Source: CAYFVU01 sp964594775 (GTDB lineage Bacteria; Spirochaetota; Spirochaetia; DSM-16054; Sediminispirochaetaceae). Taken from it: a stretch of DNA of 22,564 bases. Of the stretch, positions 7,780 through 15,439 are shown piece after piece. The stretch is from contig CAZQNO010000047.1 in assembly GCA_964594775.1 (NCBI GenBank), forward strand, positions 1 through 22,564. The letters are read 5' to 3'. Within the stretch, counting starts at the first letter, position 1; the number at the start of each line of letters is the position of its first letter. The translations under genes were made by a program, and so were the position numbers. Below the pieces are notes generated by a model. It was given only the letters and a program-made list of their open reading frames with translations. It was not told where the DNA came from and did no database searches.

Positions 7780-8883
7780 TCAATCGAGCTGCATCGGCAT
7801 GACGATGTGGAAAAAGTCCCGCTCCGGCTTGGAAAGAAGGGTAATAGCCTTGTTCGGCTCGCTGAAACGGAGAATAACCGTAGCATCCTCAATAATTCTC
7901 AGCGGCTCCATGAGGTAGAGATAGTTCATGGCGATGGTGGTGACTTCTCCCGAGTAGCTGCAGTCCATCTCCTCCATGGCCTTTCCTATCTCACTTTCCT
8001 CGGAACTGAGGGTAAGGGTCCCCTCGGAGAGGGTCACGTATATTCGTCTGGACTTTTGCTCCACCAGAAGAGAAACGCGTTTTAGTGCCTCATCGAGAAT
8101 ACTGCGTTCGAGCTCGGCCTGATAGTCCTGCTGCTCGGGAATTACCCGTTTATAGTTGGGAAACTGCCCCTCTATCAGGGTAGAGGAGATGCGCTGATTT
8201 CCCAAGCGGACAAAAAGATTCTTCTCTCCAACCGCTAACTTTACGTTCCCCTCACCGGCGGCCAGTTTTTTGATCAGATTCAAGACCTTCGTTGGAACGA
8301 TTACCGGTTCAAAATCGGGAATTTCTTCGGTAAAGGGTTTTTCTATGTAGCTGAGTCTGCGCCCGTCGGTAGCAACCATGGAAAGACCGCCGTCCTGTTT
8401 TTCCAGATAGACCCCGTTCATAAAGTAACGCGTCTCGTCGTCGCTTACGGCAAAGATGGTGTGGCCGATCATCTCGATGAGGTCTTTCTGCGGAATTTCA
8501 AAGAAATCGTCATCCCCTATCTCCTGGAACTCAGGAAACTTGTCTCCGGCAATACTCTTTAGTTGAAAGTCGATTTTCTTGAAGAGGGGCCGAATAATAA
8601 GCCTTCCGTCGGCAAGCTCGAACTCTATGTCCCCCTCGGGCAGGGCCCGAAGGATCCCCAGCAGCTTGTCGCAGTAGATCGTTGTGTCTCCCTCCTCGGC
8701 AACATCGGCGGGTATAGAGGTTTGAAAACTCACCTTGAGGTCCGTGGCCTTTATCGTGAGCATCCCCTCCCTTGCCTCCAGAAGGACGTTCGAGAGTATC
8801 GAAAGGACATTGCGGGTAGAAATGATTTCTTGAGCAATGGTGATTTCCTTTAAGAGGGTGGTTTTTTCACAGGTAAACTTCAT
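7780..8883 (-). CDS. dnaN: DNA polymerase III beta subunit (sliding clamp)
   Basis: The ring-shaped clamp holds the replicative polymerase and many partners on DNA. The 367-residue length matches the family, with three repeated clamp folds. Recognisable parts are the opening MKFTCEKTTLLKEITIAQ, the SILSNVLLEA strand, the middle-domain RRLSYIEKPF, and the conserved C-terminal end VMPMQLD beside the binding pocket. The ATG at 8883 is preceded by a strong GGAGAGGAG. The 199-bp gap upstream of it carries the putative origin-unwinding element rather than ordinary spacer. A lone TATAAT (8986-8981) without a good -35 could be a dnaN promoter. Read-through from dnaA is also possible. Confidence 0.97.
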   Translation of the reverse strand: MKFTCEKTTLLKEITIAQEIISTRNVLSILSNVLLEAREGMLTIKATDLKVSFQTSIPADVAEEGDTTIYCDKLLGILRALPEGDIEFELADGRLIIRPLFKKIDFQLKSIAGDKFPEFQEIGDDDFFEIPQKDLIEMIGHTIFAVSDDETRYFMNGVYLEKQDGGLSMVATDGRRLSYIEKPFTEEIPDFEPVIVPTKVLNLIKKLAAGEGNVKLAVGEKNLFVRLGNQRISSTLIEGQFPNYKRVIPEQQDYQAELERSILDEALKRVSLLVEQKSRRIYVTLSEGTLTLSSEESEIGKAMEEMDCSYSGEVTTIAMNYLYLMEPLRIIEDATVILRFSEPNKAITLLSKPERDFFHIVMPMQLD

Positions 8884-8890
8884 TTCTCCT

Positions 8891-8953
8891 CTCCTATCCC
8901 TATATTAATAAATTCAGTAGTAATAGTAATAGGGCCTGTGCATATGTGCACAA
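8891..8953 (-). other. Putative basal unwinding element of oriC (DnaA boxes, GC cluster, DnaA-trios, AT stretch)
   Basis: Read on the minus strand toward dnaN there are two tandem DnaA-box-like 9-mers. They are TTGTGCACA (8953-8945) and ATATGCACA (8945-8937), each one mismatch from TTATNCACA. Next comes a GC cluster, GGCCC (8936-8932). Then come six triplets which, read 3-prime to 5-prime on the plus strand from 8932 to 8915, are GAT AAT GAT AAT GAT GAC. An AT-rich stretch (8914-8901) follows. This is the order described for the Bacillus subtilis unwinding system, with DnaA-trios of 3-prime-(G/A)AT-5-prime. Function here is inferred. Confidence 0.55.
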
Positions 8954-9018
8954 GCCGTTTAATCATTGCATCTACAATAGATTATAGGTGGGGAAAACAC
9001 AAGGAAGAGATAACCCGG

Positions 9019-9027
9019 TTTTCCACA
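9019..9027 (+). promoter_or_regulatory. DnaA-box-like site TTTTCCACA
   Basis: One mismatch from TTATCCACA, in the dnaA-dnaN gap and in the opposite orientation to the tandem boxes at 8937-8953. It may be an additional DnaA contact of the same origin element. Confidence 0.4.
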
Positions 9028-9082
9028 TTTCCACCGTTCGCCTCATGTATACACCTAATATCCCCGATCTGTGCACAGCTTA

Positions 9083-10519
9083 TCAAGACTTTGTTCCATG
9101 CTCCCGTATGTCGCGGATGAGCTTCGAAAGGGTTGTCTCGAGGGTGGGATCCATCTGTTTTCTGCTCTCTATTCTCTGGCAGGCGTGCATGACCGTGGTG
9201 TGGTCCCTTCCGCCAAATTCGTATCCCACCTCGGTGGTTGAGAGCTCGGTTATTTCCCTGCTTATGTACATGGCGATCTGCCGCGGAAGGGCGATGGCCT
9301 TTGTACGCTTTTTTCCCCGCAGGTCGTTGGGGGAGAGACCGAAATAATGGGCTACTACCCGTTGGATGATTTCGCTGTTGATATTGTTCTGCTTAGGACT
9401 GCTGAAGAGATCTCGAAGCTGTTCCTTCGCGATGGCCGGGGTGATTTTCTTTTTCAGGAGGTTCGAATAGGCGATAAGCTTTGTCAGGGCCGCCTCTAGA
9501 TCCCGGACATGGGTGGTGATGTTACGACTTATCAGTTCGATAACCTCGTTGTCGATAGAGACGCCCTGCTTTTCTATCTTGCTCTTGAGTATGGCGAAGC
9601 GCGTTTCGTAATTGGGCGGCTGAAGGTCCACATTCAGACCCCGCTCGAAACGGCTCCTCAGGCGGTCGGTGAGATTCTTTAGTTCGGAGACCGGCCGGTC
9701 ACAGGTAAAGACCATCTGCTTGTTCGAATCGTAGAGGGCGTTAAAGGTGTGAAAGAGTTCCTCCTGCGTTTGGTCCTTGTTTTGCAGAAAGTGAATGTCG
9801 TCGATAAGCAGGACATCCACCTTTCGGTAGCGGTTTTTGAACTGATGGTTCTTTTGATTGCGGATGGCCTCGATGAATTCATTGGTGAATGTTTCTGCGG
9901 TCACGTAAACTACTCGCGCGTCGTCGAACTCCTGCCAGATGTAGTTGCCGATGGATTGAATGAGATGGGTCTTACCGAGGCCGACTCCGCCGTAAATGAG
10001 GCAGGGATTGAAGGAGGTGCCGGGGTTCTTCGCGATGGCGATGCAGGCGTTGGCGGCGAGAACATTGTTGTCGCCTACCACGAAGTTGTCGAAGGTGTAG
10101 TCTGCCTTTAAATCGCTGTGCTGAGGCCTTGAGGAGGAGGGGGAAAGGCTGCGCTTCTTTTTTCCCTTGCTTACGGCGCCGGATGAAGCGGCTTCCCCCT
10201 CTTCATCGGTTTCGGCCGTGCCGGAAGAAGGAGGAGATGAAGCGGTACCCTTAATCGCGTTCTTATCTACGATAAAGGAGATGGTAAACGGTTTTCCCGA
10301 GAGGTCTTCGAGGATGTGCTGGATCTTGTTGAGGTAGCGCTGCTTGACCTGATCGCGGTAAAAGCTGGAAGGGACGGCAAGGTTGATTTCCTGTTCCTTG
10401 GAGCTGTGATAGGCGAGATTCTCGAACCACATAACGAATTCCTGGTCCGATATTTCACTGCGAAGACGTTTGATAGCTTCTTTCCAGAACACGAGATAGT
10501 CCCAATTTTCAACGGCCAT
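9083..10519 (-). CDS. dnaA: Chromosomal replication initiator protein DnaA
   Basis: DnaA binds DnaA boxes, forms an ATP-dependent filament and melts the origin. All four domains are visible in 478 residues. Domain I is about 1-88. Domain II is a loose Ser/Glu/Lys-rich linker (about 90-138). Domain III is an AAA+ core beginning near YTFDNFVVGDNN, with Walker A GGVGLGKT (177-184) and Walker B LLIDDIHF (237-244). Domain IV is a helix-turn-helix with the DnaA signature GGRDHTTVMHACQRI (436-450). The ATG at 10519 has GGGAG 9 bases upstream. The gene reads away from the dnaA-gyrB gap, and a DnaA box covers its predicted transcription start, so autoregulation is likely. The stop lies beside a GTGCACAG palindrome in the second origin segment. 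Confidence 0.98.
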   Translation of the reverse strand: MAVENWDYLVFWKEAIKRLRSEISDQEFVMWFENLAYHSSKEQEINLAVPSSFYRDQVKQRYLNKIQHILEDLSGKPFTISFIVDKNAIKGTASSPPSSGTAETDEEGEAASSGAVSKGKKKRSLSPSSSRPQHSDLKADYTFDNFVVGDNNVLAANACIAIAKNPGTSFNPCLIYGGVGLGKTHLIQSIGNYIWQEFDDARVVYVTAETFTNEFIEAIRNQKNHQFKNRYRKVDVLLIDDIHFLQNKDQTQEELFHTFNALYDSNKQMVFTCDRPVSELKNLTDRLRSRFERGLNVDLQPPNYETRFAILKSKIEKQGVSIDNEVIELISRNITTHVRDLEAALTKLIAYSNLLKKKITPAIAKEQLRDLFSSPKQNNINSEIIQRVVAHYFGLSPNDLRGKKRTKAIALPRQIAMYISREITELSTTEVGYEFGGRDHTTVMHACQRIESRKQMDPTLETTLSKLIRDIREHGTKS

Positions 10520-10559
10520 ATACCATTACTCCCGCCCCACGCCATTTTTTACTCACAAC

Positions 10560-10568
10560 TTATCCACA
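10560..10568 (+). promoter_or_regulatory. Perfect DnaA box TTATCCACA
   Basis: It lies within a 15-base sequence, CACAACTTATCCACA (10554-10568), repeated exactly at 10756-10770. It falls on the predicted dnaA transcription start (about 10566), so DnaA bound here could repress its own gene. Confidence 0.85.
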
Positions 10569-10572
10569 GGTC

Positions 10573-10581
10573 AGTATAGCA
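10573..10581 (-). promoter_or_regulatory. Proximal dnaA promoter, extended -10 TGCTATACT
   Basis: Read leftward, TG, one base, then TATACT ends at 10573. No good -35 hexamer is seen at 16-18 bases, which is tolerable for an extended -10 promoter. The predicted leader is about 46 bases. Confidence 0.5.
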
Positions 10582-10650
10582 TAAAAAAAATATTACGACA
10601 CGGCTCTTTCCGCGTATTTTTTAAAAGAAAAGATATAAGTAGTTATAAAA

Positions 10651-10685
10651 TAATAATTTAGCAGCAAAGGCCCGCTAAATTATTA
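10651..10685. repeat. Perfect 12-bp inverted repeat in the AT-rich origin segment
   Basis: TAATAATTTAGC (10651-10662) and GCTAAATTATTA (10674-10685) are exact inverted copies around an 11-base spacer that contains GGCCC. No T-run follows on either strand in a way that suggests a terminator. It could extrude as a cruciform or bind a dimeric protein. Confidence 0.7.
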
Positions 10686-10761
10686 AAATCTCTAATATTC
10701 CGTTAACAGAGGGGAAATACCGTTCAAACACCGCCGCTCTGCAGGAAAAACTATGCACAAC

Positions 10762-10770
10762 TTATCCACA
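10762..10770 (+). promoter_or_regulatory. Perfect DnaA box TTATCCACA
   Basis: Second exact copy of the consensus, in the same orientation as the box at 10560 and inside the same 15-base repeated sequence (10756-10770). Confidence 0.85.
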
Positions 10771-10819
10771 AGAAGGAAAATGGAACTATTTGGAAGAAAA
10801 ACGTTCCCCCGATCAGCAT

Positions 10820-10848
10820 AGTATACAATCGCCGCCCTTAAATTGCAA
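10820..10848 (-). promoter_or_regulatory. Possible distal dnaA promoter
   Basis: Reading leftward, TTGCAA (10848-10843), a 17-base spacer and TATACT (10825-10820). A transcript from here would start near 10813 and cross the second DnaA box and the AT-rich segment before reaching dnaA. Confidence 0.35.
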
Positions 10849-10864
10849 AGGCAAAATCACAAAA

Positions 10865-10930
10865 AATGCTGTGCTATTAATGCTCACAAACCCTTAGAGA
10901 AAGCAAAAATGCTTAGAGACTGGTGCTATT
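10865..10930. repeat. Cluster of short direct repeats upstream of gyrB
   Basis: AATGCT occurs at 10865, 10879 and 10908. GTGCTATT occurs at 10871-10878 and 10923-10930. CTTAGAGA occurs at 10893-10900 and 10912-10919, 19 bases apart. The last GTGCTATT runs into the gyrB -35, so the group could be an operator. Confidence 0.4.
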
Positions 10931-10957
10931 TACTTTTCGAGGGAAAAAGGATATAAT
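10929..10957 (+). promoter_or_regulatory. gyrB-gyrA promoter
   Basis: TTTACT (10929-10934), 17 bases, then a perfect TATAAT (10952-10957). The predicted start near 10964 gives a leader of about 46 bases to the gyrB ATG. Confidence 0.65.
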
Positions 10958-11009
10958 CTCTTGTTCTTGGGAAGGAAAGAAAATAGTCACTACATAAGGT
11001 ATACACACT

Positions 11010-12917
11010 ATGCATGAACAATATTCCGCTCAGCACATCCAGGTGTTAAAGGGGCTGGATGCGGTACGAAAACGGCCGGGCATGTACATCGGTTCCACCG
11101 GTCCGGACGGCCTCCACCATCTCGTCTATGAGGTGGTGGACAACAGTATAGACGAGGCTCTGGCCGGCTATTGCAGCCGCATCGACGTCACCGTCGAGCA
11201 CGATAACGTGATAAAGGTTACCGACAACGGGCGGGGTATACCCGTGGATATGCATCCGCAGGAGGGCATGAGCGCGCTGGAGATCGTCATGACCAAGCTC
11301 CACGCGGGAGGAAAGTTCGACAAGAATTCCTACAAGGTCTCCGGAGGACTCCACGGGGTCGGCGTATCGGTGGTGAACGCGCTCTCCCAATGGTGCGAGG
11401 TAACGGTGCACCGTGCCGGTAAGGTACATTATCAGAAATATGAGCGGGGCATACCCCTCTCCGGGGTGGAAGAGATCGGAGAGACCGGCTCCAATGGAAC
11501 GGTGACCCGATTCAAGGCCGATCCGGAGGTCTTCGAAGCCGTGGAGTACAGCTTCGACCTGCTTTCCAATCGGCTCCGGGAGCTCGCCTTTCTCAACAAG
11601 GGAATACTGATACATCTCGAGGACTACCGTTTTCCTCAGAAGAAGGAGAAGGAGTTCAAGTTCGACGGCGGGGTCAAGTCCTTCGTCAGTTTCCTCAATG
11701 AAAGCAAGAAGCCGATCCACAAGGAACCGGTCTACATCGAGGCGACGCGGGAGGGAGTGGAGCTCGAGATTGCCCTCGAATACAACGAGGGCTACAACGA
11801 GAGCATCTTTACCTACGTGAATAATATCAACACCCGGGAGGGAGGGACCCACCTCGTCGGTTTCAAGACGGCCCTCACCAGGGTCTTCAACGACTTCTTG
11901 AAGAAGTCTAAGTACATGAAGAAGGTGGACGATTCGCTCTCCGGAGACGACTGCCGCGAGGGGCTCACAGCGGTTATTTCGGTGAAGGTCCCGGAGCCGC
12001 AGTTCGAGGGGCAGACGAAGGCCAAGCTCGGCAATTCGGAGGTAAAGGGGATAGTCGCCTCCCTCGTCTACGAGCAGCTTATCTACTATTTCGAGGAGTT
12101 TCCCCAGGTGGTGGACAAGATCCTGGAAAAGGCGGTGATGGCGGCCAAGGCACGCCTGGCCGCCCGAAAGGCCCGGGACCTCACCCGGCGAAAGAGTTTT
12201 CTCGAAAGCAGCGGCCTGCCGGGCAAACTGGCGGACTGCAGCGAGCGGGATCCTTCCAAGAGCGAGGTCTACATCGTGGAGGGAGACAGCGCCGGCGGCA
12301 GCGCCAAGCAGGGCCGGGACCGGCAGTTTCAGGCGATCCTCCCCCTCTGGGGAAAGATGCTCAACGTCGAGAAGACGCGGGCCGACAAGGTGCTCTCAAA
12401 CGACAAGCTGCAGCCCATCATCTCTTCTCTCGGTGCGGGGGCGGGAAAGGAATTTGAGCTGAAGAGCCTGCGGTATCACAAGGTCATCATAATGGCCGAC
12501 GCCGACGTGGACGGATCTCATATCAGAACCCTCCTGCTCACCTTCTTCTTCCGCTACATGCGGGAGATGATCGAGGCGGGACACGTTTTCATCGCCATGC
12601 CGCCCCTCTACAAGATCGTATTCAAAAACAAGACCTACTATGCCTATAACGACCGTGACAAGGAAAGAATATTCGAGGATCTGCAGGTGGGAGAGGAAAG
12701 GGTCTCCCTGCAGCGCTACAAGGGCCTCGGCGAGATGAATCCCGACCAACTGTGGGAGACGACGATGGACCCGGAGACGCGGAACATCATGCAGGTAAAG
12801 CTCGAGGATGCGGTAGAGGCGGACCATATGTTCAGCACTCTTATGGGTGAGGATGTCGAGCCCCGGCGCCGCTTCATCGAAGACAACGCCCTCTTAGTCA
12901 CGAATCTCGACGTATAA
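11010..12917 (+). CDS. gyrB: DNA gyrase subunit B
   Basis: This is the ATPase subunit of gyrase, which with GyrA introduces negative supercoils. The GHKL ATPase part shows VVDNSIDEALAGYC, DNGRGIP and GGLHGVGVSVVNALS. The TOPRIM part shows EGDSAGGSA (from E424) and DADVDG (497-502), the metal-binding residues. The C-terminal QRYKGLGEMNPDQLWETTMDP is canonical. At 635 residues it is the short form without the E. coli insertion. By coincident numbering, E. coli Lys447 in the quinolone region is Trp here (PLWGKM). The ATG has only a modest AAGG about 10 bases upstream. gyrA begins 21 bases after its stop, so the two are an operon. It reads outward from the origin. Confidence 0.97.
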   Translation: MHEQYSAQHIQVLKGLDAVRKRPGMYIGSTGPDGLHHLVYEVVDNSIDEALAGYCSRIDVTVEHDNVIKVTDNGRGIPVDMHPQEGMSALEIVMTKLHAGGKFDKNSYKVSGGLHGVGVSVVNALSQWCEVTVHRAGKVHYQKYERGIPLSGVEEIGETGSNGTVTRFKADPEVFEAVEYSFDLLSNRLRELAFLNKGILIHLEDYRFPQKKEKEFKFDGGVKSFVSFLNESKKPIHKEPVYIEATREGVELEIALEYNEGYNESIFTYVNNINTREGGTHLVGFKTALTRVFNDFLKKSKYMKKVDDSLSGDDCREGLTAVISVKVPEPQFEGQTKAKLGNSEVKGIVASLVYEQLIYYFEEFPQVVDKILEKAVMAAKARLAARKARDLTRRKSFLESSGLPGKLADCSERDPSKSEVYIVEGDSAGGSAKQGRDRQFQAILPLWGKMLNVEKTRADKVLSNDKLQPIISSLGAGAGKEFELKSLRYHKVIIMADADVDGSHIRTLLLTFFFRYMREMIEAGHVFIAMPPLYKIVFKNKTYYAYNDRDKERIFEDLQVGEERVSLQRYKGLGEMNPDQLWETTMDPETRNIMQVKLEDAVEADHMFSTLMGEDVEPRRRFIEDNALLVTNLDV

Positions 12918-12938
12918 AATTAATAAGGAGCACCCTCC

Positions 12939-15380
12939 ATGGAAGAGCTGCGCGGAAAAGTTATTCCCACCGCGATAGAAGACGAAATAAAGGAATCCTA
13001 CCTCAACTATGCCATGTCCGTTATCGTCAGCCGGGCCCTGCCCGACGTGCGGGACGGGCTCAAGCCGGTACACCGGCGCATTCTCTACGCCATGCACGAG
13101 ATGGGCCTCCGTTCCGACCGTGCCTACAAGAAGTGCGGCCGCATAGTCGGCGACGTGCTCGGTAAGTATCATCCCCATGGAGACCAGTCGATCTACGACG
13201 CCCTCGTACGGCTGGCGCAGACATTTTCGATGCGCTATCCGGTGGTCGATCCCCAGGGCAACTTCGGTTCGGTGGACGGAGATCCACCGGCGGCCATGCG
13301 CTACACCGAGGCGCGGATGGCGAAGATCGCCGAGGAGATGCTGAAGGACATCCAAAAGGAGACCGTCGATTACGGCCCGAACTACGACGATACTCTACAG
13401 GAGCCCCTCGTTCTTCCGGCGGCATTTCCCTACCTCCTGGCCAACGGAGCGAGCGGTATCGCCGTCGGCATGGCCACGAACATGCCCCCCCACAATCTGC
13501 GGGAGATCGGCGAGGCGATTTATGCCTACATCGAGAATCCCGAAGTGAGCATAGAAGAGCTGATGCAGCACGTAAAGGGGCCGGACTTCCCCACCGAAGG
13601 GATCATCTTCGGACTGCGGGGCATCCGTCAGGCCTTCAAGACAGGACGGGGTAAGGTCACCGTCCGGGCCCGCTGTTCCCTCGAGGAGACAAAGCGGGGC
13701 CGGGAACGGATACTGGTGACCGAACTCCCCTATGCGGTGAACAAGGCGAACCTCATCGTCCGCATCGCCGACTTGGTGAAAAACGCCAAAATCGGCGGTA
13801 TCGCCGATTTGAGAGATGAGAGCGACAAGCAGGGCACCCGGATCGTCATCGAGCTGAAGAGGGGAGCCGTGGCCAAGGTAGTCCTAAACCAGCTCTTCAG
13901 CCACACGGCGCTGCAGTCCAACTTCAACGTGAACAACCTCGCCCTTGTGGACGGAAGGCCGAAACTCCTCAATCTCAAGGAGATGATTCACCACTTCGTC
14001 CGTCATCGGGTGGACGTAATTACCCGCAGGACCCAATTCGATCTGCGTAAGGCAGAGGAACGGGAGCACATCCTTATCGGCCTCAAGATCGCCCTGGACA
14101 ACATCGACGAGGTTATTAAGACGATTAAGGAGTCGAAGGACGTAGAGACGGCGAGAAACCGGCTCATGGAACGCTTCGAGCTCTCCGAACGCCAGGCCCA
14201 GGCGATCCTCGATATGCGGCTGCAGAAGCTCACCAGTCTGGAAACGCAGAAGATCATCGACGAACTTGAGCAAGTGCGCAAGCTCATCGACTATCTCAAG
14301 GACCTCCTCTCCAGCGAGCTGAAGATCCTTCAGGTGGTGCGGGAAGAAACTGAGGAGATCGTTAATAAGTTCGGCGACGAGAGAAAAACGGAGATCGTCC
14401 CCGACGAGGTAGAGAAGATCGACGTGGAGGACCTGATAAAGCGGGAAGACATGGCGGTTCTCCTCTCCAACAAGGGCTATATTAAGCGGATCCCCATCAG
14501 CAGCTATCGCAACCAGGGACGGGGCGGGAAAGGCTCCTCCTCGGCGAACCTGCGGGACGAAGACTTTATCGAACAGCTCTTCATCGCCTCGACCCACGAC
14601 TACATACTCTTTATCACCAGCGAGGGAAAGGCCTACTGGATAAAGGTCCACGAGATCCCCGAAGGATCGAAAACGACGAGAGGGACCCACATAAAGTCCC
14701 TCCTCGCCATTTCGGCGAATGAAGACATCACCGCGGTAGTGGCGCTGGAGGACTTCTCCGATGAGCATTTTATCTTCATGGCTACCCGCAGGGCCACGGT
14801 CAAGCGGGTAAAGACCTCCGACTTCGCCAATGCCAGGACCAGAGGAATCGTCGCCCTCAAGCTCGATCAGGGAGACAAACTGGTTTCGGCAATCCTCACC
14901 TTCGGGAAGAACGAGGTCATCCTGGTGAGTCGTGACGGTCACGTGCTCCGCTACCACGAGAGTGAGGTGCGGGCCATGGGCCGGAGCTCCCGCGGCGTGA
15001 GGGGAATGCGCCTGTCCAGGGGCGATGAGCTGGTGGGCGTGCTGTGGGTGGAGAACGAGGCCCGTATGTTTCTGATAAGCGAAAACGGCTACGGAAAGCG
15101 GAGCGAGTACGATCAGTTTCAGCAGCACGGCCGGGGGACCGGAGGACAGATTGCCTATAAGACCGACGAAAAGACGGGAGAATTAGTCGGTGTTCTTTCC
15201 CTCAAGGAGCAGGATGATATCGTCGCGATCTCCAGCAAGGGGAACACCATCAAGCTCACCGCCGAATCGATTCCCGTTCAGGGAAAGACGGCGAAGGGAG
15301 TTATCCTGGTACACATCGAACGGCCCGACCAGCTGGTGGGCGTCGCCAGGGTGATAAAAGAGGAAGAAAACGGCGATTAA
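12939..15380 (+). CDS. gyrA: DNA gyrase subunit A
   Basis: This is the DNA-cutting and DNA-wrapping subunit of gyrase. The catalytic tyrosine is Y122 in AAMRYTEARM. The DNA-gate helix reads HPHGDQSIYD (78-87), with Gln at position 83 where E. coli has Ser. The C-terminal wrapping domain begins near residue 500 and carries an intact GyrA box, QGRGGKG (526-532), which identifies gyrase rather than topoisomerase IV. At 813 residues it is a usual length without the E. coli acidic tail. AGGAG lies 9 bases before the ATG. A strong terminator and a parS site follow the stop. No separate parC/parE pair is visible in this window. Confidence 0.97.
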   Translation: MEELRGKVIPTAIEDEIKESYLNYAMSVIVSRALPDVRDGLKPVHRRILYAMHEMGLRSDRAYKKCGRIVGDVLGKYHPHGDQSIYDALVRLAQTFSMRYPVVDPQGNFGSVDGDPPAAMRYTEARMAKIAEEMLKDIQKETVDYGPNYDDTLQEPLVLPAAFPYLLANGASGIAVGMATNMPPHNLREIGEAIYAYIENPEVSIEELMQHVKGPDFPTEGIIFGLRGIRQAFKTGRGKVTVRARCSLEETKRGRERILVTELPYAVNKANLIVRIADLVKNAKIGGIADLRDESDKQGTRIVIELKRGAVAKVVLNQLFSHTALQSNFNVNNLALVDGRPKLLNLKEMIHHFVRHRVDVITRRTQFDLRKAEEREHILIGLKIALDNIDEVIKTIKESKDVETARNRLMERFELSERQAQAILDMRLQKLTSLETQKIIDELEQVRKLIDYLKDLLSSELKILQVVREETEEIVNKFGDERKTEIVPDEVEKIDVEDLIKREDMAVLLSNKGYIKRIPISSYRNQGRGGKGSSSANLRDEDFIEQLFIASTHDYILFITSEGKAYWIKVHEIPEGSKTTRGTHIKSLLAISANEDITAVVALEDFSDEHFIFMATRRATVKRVKTSDFANARTRGIVALKLDQGDKLVSAILTFGKNEVILVSRDGHVLRYHESEVRAMGRSSRGVRGMRLSRGDELVGVLWVENEARMFLISENGYGKRSEYDQFQQHGRGTGGQIAYKTDEKTGELVGVLSLKEQDDIVAISSKGNTIKLTAESIPVQGKTAKGVILVHIERPDQLVGVARVIKEEENGD

Positions 15381-15401
15381 CCGCTGGTGCGGGGGCGGAG
15401 A

Positions 15402-15439
15402 GGCGGCTGCGGGGTTTTAAGCCCCGGGCCGCCTTTTTT
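15402..15439 (+). terminator. Rho-independent terminator of gyrB-gyrA
   Basis: GGCGGC (15402-15407) pairs with GCCGCC (15428-15433), and an inner CGGGG pairs with CCCCG. Six Ts follow directly. It starts 21 bases after the gyrA stop. Confidence 0.85.

Larger units (their letters stand above)
10520..11009. other. dnaA-gyrB intergenic region, upstream part of oriC
   Basis: No coding sequence is supported in these 490 bases. They hold two perfect DnaA boxes (10560-10568 and 10762-10770), the dnaA and gyrB promoters, a strongly AT-rich section (about 10580-10700) with a 12-bp inverted repeat, and a group of short repeats before gyrB. Transcription diverges from here and gene polarity switches here, so replication very likely starts at this locus. 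Only two strict boxes is few for an origin, which agrees with a second part lying between dnaA and dnaN. Confidence 0.75.

Noticed and set aside
13884..15128. 414-codon open reading frame antisense to gyrA (others opposite gyrB and the DUF4954 gene)
   Set aside because: It lies wholly opposite a well-conserved gene, has no ribosome site or family motif, and long antisense frames are expected with GC-rich codon use.
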